Origin: JAWLDA01 sp041686855
Lineage (GTDB): Bacteria; Bacillota; Limnochordia; DTU080; RSA5
Reading direction: 5' to 3'
Assembly: GCA_041686855.1 (NCBI GenBank)
Contig: JAWLDA010000025.1
Location: 1-19,057 of the forward strand
Length of the DNA: 19,057 nt
Under the pieces are notes generated by a model, which did no database searches, was not told where the DNA came from, and worked only from the letters and a program-made list of their open reading frames with translations. A program made the translations under genes and the position numbers. Shown piece by piece: positions 13,602 through 19,057 of this stretch. Position 1 is the stretch's first letter. The number at the start of each line of letters is the position of its first letter.

Positions 13602-14171
13602 ATGTTTGCGGGACACTTTGCAGTTGCAGCGGCGGCGAAATCTCGAGCCCCCAAAGTGCCGTTGTGGGCGTTGGTCTTGAGCTCACAGTTGCTCGACGTC
13701 GTATTTGTACCGCTTTTATTGCTGGGGACTGAGACGATTGAGCCGATCGGGGCGGGCGGGTATGGACAAAACATCATACACGCTCCGTTCACGCACTCGC
13801 TCGTTGGAGCCGTAGCACTCTCCCTGGCGGCCGGTCTGCTTTCCTGGAGAGTGTGGGGGCGTCGGACTGGGCTCCTGATGGGAGGCGTGGCGTTTAGTCA
13901 CTGGGTGCTGGACTTCGTCGTTCACCGTGCGGATATGGTTCTAGTTCCGGGAGCGTCGGGAACTCCGGTGTTTGGGCTCGGGTTGTGGAGTACTCCGGCG
14001 GCCAGCGTGATGCTGGAGGCGGTCTTAGTGGTGATTGGCGCTCTCATGTACTATCGAGGGGTCGTTAAGGGCGCTCGTGGATCGGGCCGGACGTGGGGCG
14101 TCGCGTCTGGCGTTACCATGGCGGTTGTGCTCATCTTGGCGTTGGTCACGGACGTATTGGGAGTCTCGTAG
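13602..14171 (+). CDS. YdjM-like (DUF457-type) membrane protein, putative metal-dependent hydrolase
   Basis: A 189-aa integral membrane protein with about five hydrophobic segments. Conserved His/Asp positions fit the family of membrane-bound putative metal-dependent hydrolases: GHF near the N terminus (residues 4-6), QLLDVVF, the HAPFTHSLVG motif and FSHWVLDFVVHR. The pattern GLGLWSTPAASVMLEA in the C-terminal half is also typical of such proteins. ATG 13602 is preceded by GGGGAGG and directly abuts the stop of the 30-aa peptide. It is co-directional with the TetR gene 3 nt downstream. Enzymatic activity is undemonstrated for most members. Confidence 0.8.
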   Translation: MFAGHFAVAAAAKSRAPKVPLWALVLSSQLLDVVFVPLLLLGTETIEPIGAGGYGQNIIHAPFTHSLVGAVALSLAAGLLSWRVWGRRTGLLMGGVAFSHWVLDFVVHRADMVLVPGASGTPVFGLGLWSTPAASVMLEAVLVVIGALMYYRGVVKGARGSGRTWGVASGVTMAVVLILALVTDVLGVS

Positions 14172-14174
14172 GCG

Positions 14175-14759
14175 ATGTCTCCACGCAAGGGCCTTGACAC
14201 CACGGCTGTTCTACTCAAAGCGGTCGAGATCGCGGATCGAGACGGATTCGACGCCGTTACGGTTGCAGCGCTTGGTAAAGCGCTCGGTGTACGCCCCCCG
14301 TCGCTGTACAACCACGTGGCGGGGCTGCCGGAGCTCCACAAGCTGATGGTCGCTGCTGGGTACGAACGTCTCCTCGAACGGATGACCCAAGCAGCCGCAG
14401 GACGCTCTGAGAATTTAGCGATTCACGCAATGAGCAACGAGTACCGTCAGTTTGCCAAGGACCACCCAGGGTTGTACGAGGCGATGATGCGAGCGGTGGA
14501 CTTCGAGGACCCTGATCTGCGACGGAGAGCCGAAGCGGTGGTCGCCCTGGTGGTTCAAGTTCTCGTTCCGTATGGACTTGACAAGGACGACGCACTGCAT
14601 GCTGTACGCGGCCTCCGGAGTATCCTACACGGGTTCACGTCGTTGGAGAGGAGCGGTCAGTTTGGACTCCCCCTCGACTTGGATGAGAGTTTCCGGCGAC
14701 TGGTGGACACCTTTCTGGCCGGTCTTTGCTCGATGAAGAACGAGCGGCACGATTCCTGA
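14175..14759 (+). CDS. TetR/AcrR family transcriptional regulator
   Basis: A 194-aa repressor-type regulator. The N-terminal helix-turn-helix is clear: KAVEIADRDGFDAVTVAALGKALGV then the recognition helix RPPSLYNHVAGLPEL. The C-terminal ligand/dimer domain (about 75-190) contains HPGLYEAMMRAVDFEDPDL and AVRGLRSILHGFTSLE, matching the WHG-type C-terminal domain in which Leu/Trp-His-Gly is central. The start ATG lies 3 nt after the upstream stop, and the downstream YrdB gene follows closely, so it is in the middle of an operon. It probably autoregulates through the dyads at 13390-13448. Ligand unknown. Confidence 0.92.
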   Translation: MSPRKGLDTTAVLLKAVEIADRDGFDAVTVAALGKALGVRPPSLYNHVAGLPELHKLMVAAGYERLLERMTQAAAGRSENLAIHAMSNEYRQFAKDHPGLYEAMMRAVDFEDPDLRRRAEAVVALVVQVLVPYGLDKDDALHAVRGLRSILHGFTSLERSGQFGLPLDLDESFRRLVDTFLAGLCSMKNERHDS

Positions 14760-14807
14760 CAGAGAAGCATTCATAACAGGGAAAAGAGAGAAGGCAGCTT
14801 GGTGGGA

Positions 14808-15137
14808 ATGTTGCAGGGAATTAATCTTGCTATCCGTTTTGTGTTGGAACTGGTCGGCCTCGTGGGGATTGGATACTGGGGGTATCACTCCGCTGGCAGC
14901 TCTGTCGGGAAGCTCGTCCTTGGGTATGGGTTGCCGCTTGTCGTTGCGGTCGTATGGTGGGCGTTCGTTGCGCCCAAAGCGCGCATTCCACTCTCTTTGG
15001 CGCCGCGCCTGGGAATTGAATTCGTGGTTTGGAGCGCCGCAACGCTGGCCTTTGCGGCTGGCGTGTCGCCCGCTGTTGGCGTAGCGTTTGCCGTGGTTGT
15101 GACGATTAACCGAGCGTTGATGTTTGTGTGGTCGTAA
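14808..15137 (+). CDS. YrdB family (DUF2568) small membrane protein
   Basis: A 109-aa protein with four hydrophobic segments. MLQGINLAIRFVLELVGLVGIGYWGYH and VVWWAFVAPKARIPL match the YrdB/DUF2568 family, which usually starts with ML-x-x-NLA-RF-LEL. ATG 14808 is chosen to fit that start. GTG 14802 is a real alternative because AGAAGG lies ~7 nt upstream of it, and TTG 14799 also opens the frame. It is the last gene of the TetR operon. Function unknown. Confidence 0.82.
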   Translation: MLQGINLAIRFVLELVGLVGIGYWGYHSAGSSVGKLVLGYGLPLVVAVVWWAFVAPKARIPLSLAPRLGIEFVVWSAATLAFAAGVSPAVGVAFAVVVTINRALMFVWS

Positions 15138-15150
15138 GTGGCTGGAGCCC

Positions 15151-15391
15151 CATCCGGTAACGTGAGAGCGCGACGTCGGGGCGGAGAATGCAGTGCGGCC
15201 CGCAGAGCCGACCGCTAAAGTGCAGCTAGAGGCGTTGAATATTTTGGGGGATGCGCACAGGTCGCGGCGGACGCCGGCGCGCCCCTGCAGTACGCCCGTT
15301 CTTGCACCTGTTATGAGGTGTTGCTGCTACGCAAGTGAGGAGGTATACCTCGTTTGAGGATCAACAACGCCGCTTTTCGCCCGTTATCCGT
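15151..15391 (+). repeat. 251-bp tandem element, copy A
   Basis: First of three tandem units. Its 3' ~170 bp differ from copy B at only about two positions; its 5' ~60 bp are more divergent and 10 bp shorter. Recognisable parts: AACGT-GAGAGCG entry, GCTAAAGTGCAGCTAGAGGCGTTGA, a GC-rich hairpin region, stem-loop CACCT/AGGTG (15305-15320), palindrome GAGGTATACCTC (15340-15351) and a CAACAACGCCGCTTTTCG end. GGCGTTG near 15231 can pair with CAACGCC near 15365, closing a ~140-nt domain. Confidence 0.9.
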
Positions 15392-15401
15392 CATCTGGTA
15401 A
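15354..15401 (+). other. Candidate micro-ORF in repeat A (15 aa)
   Basis: AGGAGG (15338-15343) lies 10 nt before TTG, opening MRINNAAFRPLSVIW then stop, which spans the A/B junction. The Shine-Dalgarno overlaps GAGG-TATA-CCTC, and the same CCTC can instead pair with GAGG at 15356-15359, giving two exclusive small hairpins. Whether it is translated is unknown. Confidence 0.3.
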
Positions 15402-15642
15402 CGTCAGAGCGCGTCACAGCGCGGTGTCAAGACGGAGAGTGCAGAACGGCCCGTAGAGCCAAACGCTAAAGTGCAGCTAGAGGCGTTGAGTATTTTGGGG
15501 GATGCGCACAGGTCGCGGCGGACGCCGGCGCGCCCCTGCAGTACGCCCGTTCTTGCGCCTGTTATGAGGTGTTGCTGCTACGCAAGTGAGGAGGTATACC
15601 TCGTTTGAGGATCAACAACGCCGCTTTTCGCCCGTTATCCGT
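15392..15642 (+). repeat. 251-bp tandem element, copy B
   Basis: Second unit, nearly identical to copy A in its 3' two thirds and to copy C in its first ~90 bp, so unequal exchange among copies is likely. One stem-loop base differs from A (CGCCT in place of CACCT) but keeps pairing by wobble. Confidence 0.9.
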
Positions 15643-15652
15643 CATCTGGTAA
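15605..15652 (+). other. Candidate micro-ORF in repeat B (15 aa)
   Basis: Same Shine-Dalgarno, TTG start and 15-codon frame as in repeat A, offset by 251 bp. Confidence 0.3.
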
Positions 15653-15872
15653 CGTCAGAGCGCGTCACAGCGCGGTGTCAAGACGGAGAATGCAGAACGG
15701 CCCGTAGAGCCAAACGCTAAAGTCCAGCTAGAGGCGTCGAGTGTTTTTGAGGATGCGCATATCGCTCGGCGCGCTCCCGCAGTACCGCCCCTAATGCACC
15801 TATCCTGAGGTGCTGCTGCTACGCAAGTGAGGAGGTACACCTCGTGTGAGGATCAACAACGCCGCTTTTCGC
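15643..15872 (+). repeat. 251-bp tandem element, copy C (divergent, ~20 bp shorter)
   Basis: Third unit. The GC-rich middle is shortened and changed, but the stem-loop CACCT/AGGTG (15797-15812) is kept with a different loop (ATCCTG versus GTTATG), and the GCTACGCAAGTGAGGAGGTA segment and CAACAACGCCGCTTTTCG end are retained. The repeat homology ends at about 15872. Confidence 0.88.
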
Positions 15873-15962
15873 TTATTCTCCTGGTCCGCCCCCAACGTCC
15901 AGGTCGCGTCGAGCTGCAAGGGTACAAACTCCCATGATGGGAGCAGGGCGCGACGACTGTAG
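15846..15962 (+). other. Candidate small ORF in repeat C (38 aa)
   Basis: The same AGGAGG and register, but the start codon is GTG in place of TTG, so initiation potential is kept. It opens MRINNAAFRLFSWS and continues past the repeat end to a TAG at 15960-15962. The extension has no recognisable domain. Confidence 0.3.
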
Positions 15963-16226
15963 TTTTCGACGTTACGGAGGGCGCGGTCGACAGCGTAAGT
16001 GGTCGACAGCGTAAACGGGTACGTTCATATCGTGGGGTACAGATGCTTAGTAGGCGCCCGGGTATTCCACCCGTGGCCCGGCAATTGCATGCGTGTGTGG
16101 GCAGGAACTCAGGAGGGCGGCGGACAAAAGTCGGCGTTGTCAGTTAGAGGAACAGCGCCGATGGATCGATAACCGAACGTCCGGAAGAATCATGGGAGGT
16201 TTGTTACTGGGTGAGACCTTACATCT
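15873..16226. other. Intergenic stretch with short repeats, no gene seen
   Basis: 354 bases with no convincing coding frame beyond the small ORF tail. It holds a perfect dyad CTCCCAT-G-ATGGGAG (15929-15943), a direct repeat GGTCGACAGCGTAA at 15985-15998 and 16001-16014 (16-bp period), and a dyad CGGGT-N5-ACCCG (16059-16073). The promoter of the DMT gene should be here, but I did not find a clear -35/-10 pair. Confidence 0.5.
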
Positions 16227-17156
16227 ATGAATAGCTACGTCCTGATTGCTCTCGGTGCGTCGTTGTGGGGTACTACCGGGATTGTTGCGCGCTTTATCTA
16301 CGAGGGTGGCTTCAGCGCGTTCCAATTGGCGATTCTGCGATCGAGTATCGCGTTCTTTGGATTACTTCCGTTTGTGTTCCGAGGATTTGCGGATGTACGA
16401 GCGGTCTACCGAGCGCTGCCTGCGCTGGCCGTGTACGGCGTGACGACTGTGGGGTTCTACTCGATTGCTTTCCTTTTGTCGTTGCAACTTCTCCCCGTTG
16501 CCATCGCTGTCTCCTTAATGGCATGCTCCAGCATCTTGGTTACTCTTCTCTCCCGCGTCTTTTATCAAGAACCGCTCACCGTGAATCGTGTGTTGGCGCT
16601 TGTGGCCGCCGGCATCGGACTCCCGCTGGTAACGGGGGTATTTGGTGGAAGTGCGACTCAGGCGCTGTCCCGGGCTGGATTAGGGTGGGGAATCGCCGCT
16701 GCTGTTGCGTATGCGATGTACACACTCCTTGGTAAATCGATCGTCGCCAAGATCGAACCAAAAGTGTTTCTTGCCTATAACCTTCTCTTTGGCGTGCTTA
16801 GCATGCTCTTGATTGACTCAATGTTCATTGGTTCCTTGGCCTCAATGCCGAGGTTGACAGCCCCCGTGATTGGGTGGCTCTTACTCATTGGGATTGGATG
16901 TCACCTCCTAGGATGGCTATCGTTTATCATCGGGTTGCGAGGCGTGGGACCGAGCCGGGCCTCGCTGTTGCTGATTTTAGAGCCCCTCGTTGCCACGCTC
17001 TTGGGATGGTTTGTGCTCAGGGAGGAATTGACGGCGGTGCAGGGGCTGGGAGTCGTAGCGATCCTCTTTGGCCTGGCGCTCAACAGTCGCGGAGCGGACA
17101 TCGATCGACGAGCGGCAATCCAGGAGAGCGGAGAGATCCAACGAAGCGAAGCCTGA
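16227..17156 (+). CDS. DMT superfamily (EamA) transporter
   Basis: A 309-aa integral membrane protein with ten predicted hydrophobic segments arranged as two EamA domains. Domain 1 runs from ALGASLWGTTGIVARF to about 145 and includes LPVAIAVSLMACSSILVTLLSRVFYQEPLT, the typical E-x-L element. Domain 2 includes AAVAYAMYTLLGK, GLRGVGPSRASLLLILEPLVATLLGWFVLREELT, the hallmark second copy. It would export or import small metabolites such as amino acids, nucleotides or sugars; substrate unknown. The cytoplasmic C-terminal tail is charged. The ribosome-binding site is weak (GTGAG 16211-16215). The Kelch-like gene starts 33 nt after its stop, likely in the same operon. Confidence 0.92.
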   Translation: MNSYVLIALGASLWGTTGIVARFIYEGGFSAFQLAILRSSIAFFGLLPFVFRGFADVRAVYRALPALAVYGVTTVGFYSIAFLLSLQLLPVAIAVSLMACSSILVTLLSRVFYQEPLTVNRVLALVAAGIGLPLVTGVFGGSATQALSRAGLGWGIAAAVAYAMYTLLGKSIVAKIEPKVFLAYNLLFGVLSMLLIDSMFIGSLASMPRLTAPVIGWLLLIGIGCHLLGWLSFIIGLRGVGPSRASLLLILEPLVATLLGWFVLREELTAVQGLGVVAILFGLALNSRGADIDRRAAIQESGEIQRSEA

Positions 17157-17189
17157 GATCTCATTAAAGTGCACTGGAGGTTGGCGCAA

Positions 17190-18149
17190 ATGGCGCATAG
17201 GATCAGGAAGGCGCCCGACTGGACCCTAGTCACCGAAGCGGCTCCGTGGCAAGCGCGGGACTCCCAAGGGGAAGTTGTCTATAACAATCAGCTCTGGATC
17301 ATGGGCGGGTGGTTTGACTCGTATCAACCCGCTCCACGGGACGTGTGGAGCTCTCACGACGGCAAGGATTGGAGAGTTGTGCAAGAGACGGCCGCGTGGG
17401 TTCACAGTGACCTGTCCATGACCCTCGTCTTTAAAGACAAGATGTGGATGATGGGTGGGTGGGCCAACGGCCGACTTGAGAATCATTCGGCGAGTAGTGG
17501 TGTTTGGTCTTCGAGTGATGGAGTGGCGTGGGACGAGGTGACACCGCAGGCGGAATGGACCCCTAGAATCGCGGCTGGAGCTGTGGTCTTCCAGGATAAG
17601 ATGTGGATCTTGGGGGGCACTGAGAACTATTACTTTGGGGATGAACACAGCGTCCAGAACGATGTGTGGTGCTCCGAGGACGGCCAAAACTGGGAATTGG
17701 TGACGAAGCACGCTGGCTGGTCTGCGCGCGCGTACCACCAAGCCGTGGTCAAGGACGGAAAGATCTGGGTCTTGGGCGGAGGAGACTACCTTCCCAACCA
17801 CCATGCCTTAAACGACGTTTGGTGTTCCGAAGACGGTGAGAATTGGGCCCAAGTGACCGAGACGGCGCCGTGGGCCCCGCGTCTGTGGTTTTCGGCGGTT
17901 GTCTATCGGGACCGAATTTGGGTCTTGGGCGGCTGGTCCAAGGAGCACGACAACTTTGGTGACGTCTGGACCTCAAAGGATGGCCAAGAGTGGACAGAGT
18001 TAAGGTCTGATCGGGTGTGGAAGGCGCGTCACGAGCACTCGGCTTACGTCTTCCGCGACAAGATTTGGGTGGCCGGCGGTCACGCCCGCCCGCTCAACAG
18101 CGAGGTCTGGTCGCTCGGGATCCCCGATGATTGGTTTGGGGACGAGTAG
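17190..18149 (+). CDS. Kelch-type beta-propeller protein
   Basis: A 319-aa protein made of about six Kelch-like blades of 45-55 residues. Each blade repeats a DVW-S-DG-W (for example DVWCSEDGQNWE, DVWCSEDGENWA, DVWTSKDGQEWT) and a KIWVLGG or KMWILGG strand. The chain opens with DWTLVTEAAPW and ends with EVWSLG, allowing N- and C-terminal strands to close one blade. There is no signal peptide, so it is likely cytoplasmic. ATG 17190 has GGAGG (17176-17180) 9 nt upstream and is preferred over GTG 17169. Kelch propellers bind proteins or glycans (some act as sialate mutarotase-type enzymes), but no catalytic residues can be assigned. Probably co-transcribed with the DMT transporter. Confidence 0.88.
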   Translation: MAHRIRKAPDWTLVTEAAPWQARDSQGEVVYNNQLWIMGGWFDSYQPAPRDVWSSHDGKDWRVVQETAAWVHSDLSMTLVFKDKMWMMGGWANGRLENHSASSGVWSSSDGVAWDEVTPQAEWTPRIAAGAVVFQDKMWILGGTENYYFGDEHSVQNDVWCSEDGQNWELVTKHAGWSARAYHQAVVKDGKIWVLGGGDYLPNHHALNDVWCSEDGENWAQVTETAPWAPRLWFSAVVYRDRIWVLGGWSKEHDNFGDVWTSKDGQEWTELRSDRVWKARHEHSAYVFRDKIWVAGGHARPLNSEVWSLGIPDDWFGDE

Positions 18150-18171
18150 GAGGCAAAACGCACTCCATTTA

Positions 18172-18194
18172 GCGCCGTCCCCAGGGGAGGGCGC
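18172..18194 (+). terminator. Possible terminator hairpin after the Kelch gene
   Basis: GCGCCGTCC (18172-18180) pairs with GGAGGGCGC (18186-18194) with one mismatch, 23 nt after the stop codon. No T tract follows, so it is a weak call. Confidence 0.4.
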
Positions 18195-18278
18195 CTCAAT
18201 CCTATGTTATCGACAACCACCGAGAGCCTTCTCTGATGAAAGTGTCAAAAGAAACCGAATTTATCGTTCTTTGAGAGA

Positions 18279-18316
18279 GGTGGTATCCACCCTTCGGTTA
18301 ACACTGTTTTCAACAG
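18279..18316. promoter_or_regulatory. Operator-like dyads upstream of the third SBP
   Basis: Two perfect dyads sit 24-61 nt before the ATG: GGTGG-TAT-CCACC (18279-18291) and CTGTT-TTC-AACAG (18304-18316). They resemble regulator sites, as expected for an inducible sugar uptake gene. The regulator is unknown. Confidence 0.45.
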
Positions 18317-18339
18317 CATTGTCATGGAGGGTTGAATTG

Positions 18340-19002
18340 ATGAAACATGTCGTGTGCAAGGTGCTCCTCGTGCTGCTGGCTCTTTGCCTCGTGGGAAGTG
18401 TAGCGGTGGCGGAACAGGTGACGGTGACGTTCGCCGGTGGATTCAGTATCGAGAGGTTTTTCGGCGATATGATCGCTAGGTTTGAGGAGGCCCATCCGGA
18501 CATTAACGTCGAGTTCATACCTGTGCAACCGCCGGTAAATGAATGGATCCTCGTACGTGAAAGCGGTGGCGTTCACATTGATGTGATTCCGTTCCTTCCC
18601 GAGTTGGTCGGCGAGGATATCTATCGCCCACTTGACGATTTCTTGGCACGCGATGCAGACGTTGTCGATATTGGCGACTTCCTTCCTACTGCGGTGGATA
18701 TCAATGAGGTTGATGGGACACAGCTGGGGATTCCTTTTTGGGGAGATCATTGGGGCGCGATTCACTACCAACGCCAGCACTTCGCAGAGGCTGGTTTGCC
18801 AACACCGTACGAGCTCTCTCGCCGCGGCGATTGGACGTTTGATACGTTGGCGGAGGCCGCCAAGCGACTTACACGGTTGAATCCCGACGGCTCCTTCGCA
18901 CAGATCGGGCTGAATTCGACCATGACACATCCTAATTTGATGAGTGCGTGGCTCTGGTACTCGCTTTCCGCACCCTTTAGGAGTGTTCGCCATGTTTTTT
19001 GA
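18340..19002 (+). CDS. Truncated ABC solute-binding protein (family 1)
   Basis: A 220-aa SBP with signal peptide MKHVVCKVLLVLLALCLVGS to AVA (cleavage near residue 24), mature start EQVTVTFAGGFSIERFFGDMIARFEEAHPDINVEF, and the conserved GIPFWGDHWGAIHYQRQHFAEAGLPTPYE hinge region. Family members have 400-450 aa, so this is only the N-terminal lobe plus part of the second. The SBP character holds to about NLMSAWLWYSL (18965), after which the tail (SAPFRSVRHVF) is unrelated and stops. ATG 18340 has GGAGG 9 nt upstream; an upstream extension to 18127 overlaps the Kelch gene end and is not used. It is probably a non-functional remnant. Confidence 0.85.
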   Translation: MKHVVCKVLLVLLALCLVGSVAVAEQVTVTFAGGFSIERFFGDMIARFEEAHPDINVEFIPVQPPVNEWILVRESGGVHIDVIPFLPELVGEDIYRPLDDFLARDADVVDIGDFLPTAVDINEVDGTQLGIPFWGDHWGAIHYQRQHFAEAGLPTPYELSRRGDWTFDTLAEAAKRLTRLNPDGSFAQIGLNSTMTHPNLMSAWLWYSLSAPFRSVRHVF

Positions 19003-19057
19003 CTGACTAACTGCCGGCAAGTGGACGGATGTAGATATCCGGCTCGTAACCGGCAAA
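18966..19057. other. Breakpoint region after truncated SBP
   Basis: From about 18966 the sequence no longer codes for an SBP. It contains CTGCCGGCAA (19011-19020) and a related AACCGGCAAA ending the window, flanking a short dyad CGGAT-N6-ATCCG. It may be the start of an inserted element or a rearrangement joint, but too little is visible to classify. Confidence 0.4.

Noticed and set aside
15655..15840. A 61-codon minus-strand frame in repeat copy C
   Set aside because: The corresponding register is not kept in the nearly identical copies A and B, so coding is unlikely.
15151..15872. CRISPR array or integron attC cluster
   Set aside because: The 251-bp units are far longer than CRISPR repeats and have no unique spacers, no cas genes are present, and attC core sites or an integrase are not seen.

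Overview
The window looks like chromosomal DNA from a free-living heterotrophic bacterium that uses strong GGAGG ribosome-binding sites, frequent GTG/TTG starts and sigma70-type promoters. GC content is moderate to fairly high by eye (not computed). Monoderm-type solute-binding-protein loci and PadR/chrA and TetR modules would fit a Bacillota (Limnochordia-like), Chloroflexota or Bipolaricaulota-type lineage, but the sequence alone does not settle this.

Layout. (1) 1-267: the 3' end of a 5S rRNA gene with its intrinsic terminator, followed by a second copy of the last 26 nt of 5S plus the same terminator; the window starts just after an rRNA operon. (2) 417-824: a DCC/DUF393 thiol-disulfide oxidoreductase. 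(3) 850-2350: a consensus promoter, an ABC sugar-type solute-binding protein (SBP) and what may be the first ~23 codons of its lost permease. (4) 3637-4839 and 2368-3534 (minus): a second SBP followed by an M14 zinc carboxypeptidase. (5) 5117-6493: a GH28 pectinase-fold protein without the usual catalytic His. (6) 6707-7684: an AT-richer HEXXH putative metalloprotease. (7) 7784-11557: sulfatase, DUF1080 protein and convergent Gfo/Idh/MocA oxidoreductase, separated by two short tandem-repeat tracts and a GC-rich repeat tangle. (8) 11731-13327: PadR regulator and ChrA chromate transporter. (9) 13424-15137: a promoter/operator and an apparent four-gene operon: a 30-aa membrane peptide, a YdjM-like membrane protein, a TetR regulator and a YrdB-family membrane protein. 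(10) 15151-15872: three tandem copies of a 251-bp element, each carrying stem-loops and a Shine-Dalgarno plus micro-ORF. (11) 16227-18149: a DMT/EamA exporter and a six-bladed Kelch-like protein. (12) 18340-19002: a third SBP that stops about halfway.

Functionally, the SBPs, GH28, sulfatase, DUF1080 and Gfo/Idh proteins together suggest breakdown and uptake of plant or algal (possibly sulfated, uronate-containing) glycans. No ABC permease or ATPase is intact here, and two SBP operons look cut, so the region seems to have been repeatedly rearranged. The least explained elements are the 251-bp tandem array, the 30-aa membrane peptide, the HEXXH protein and the 5S/terminator duplication.
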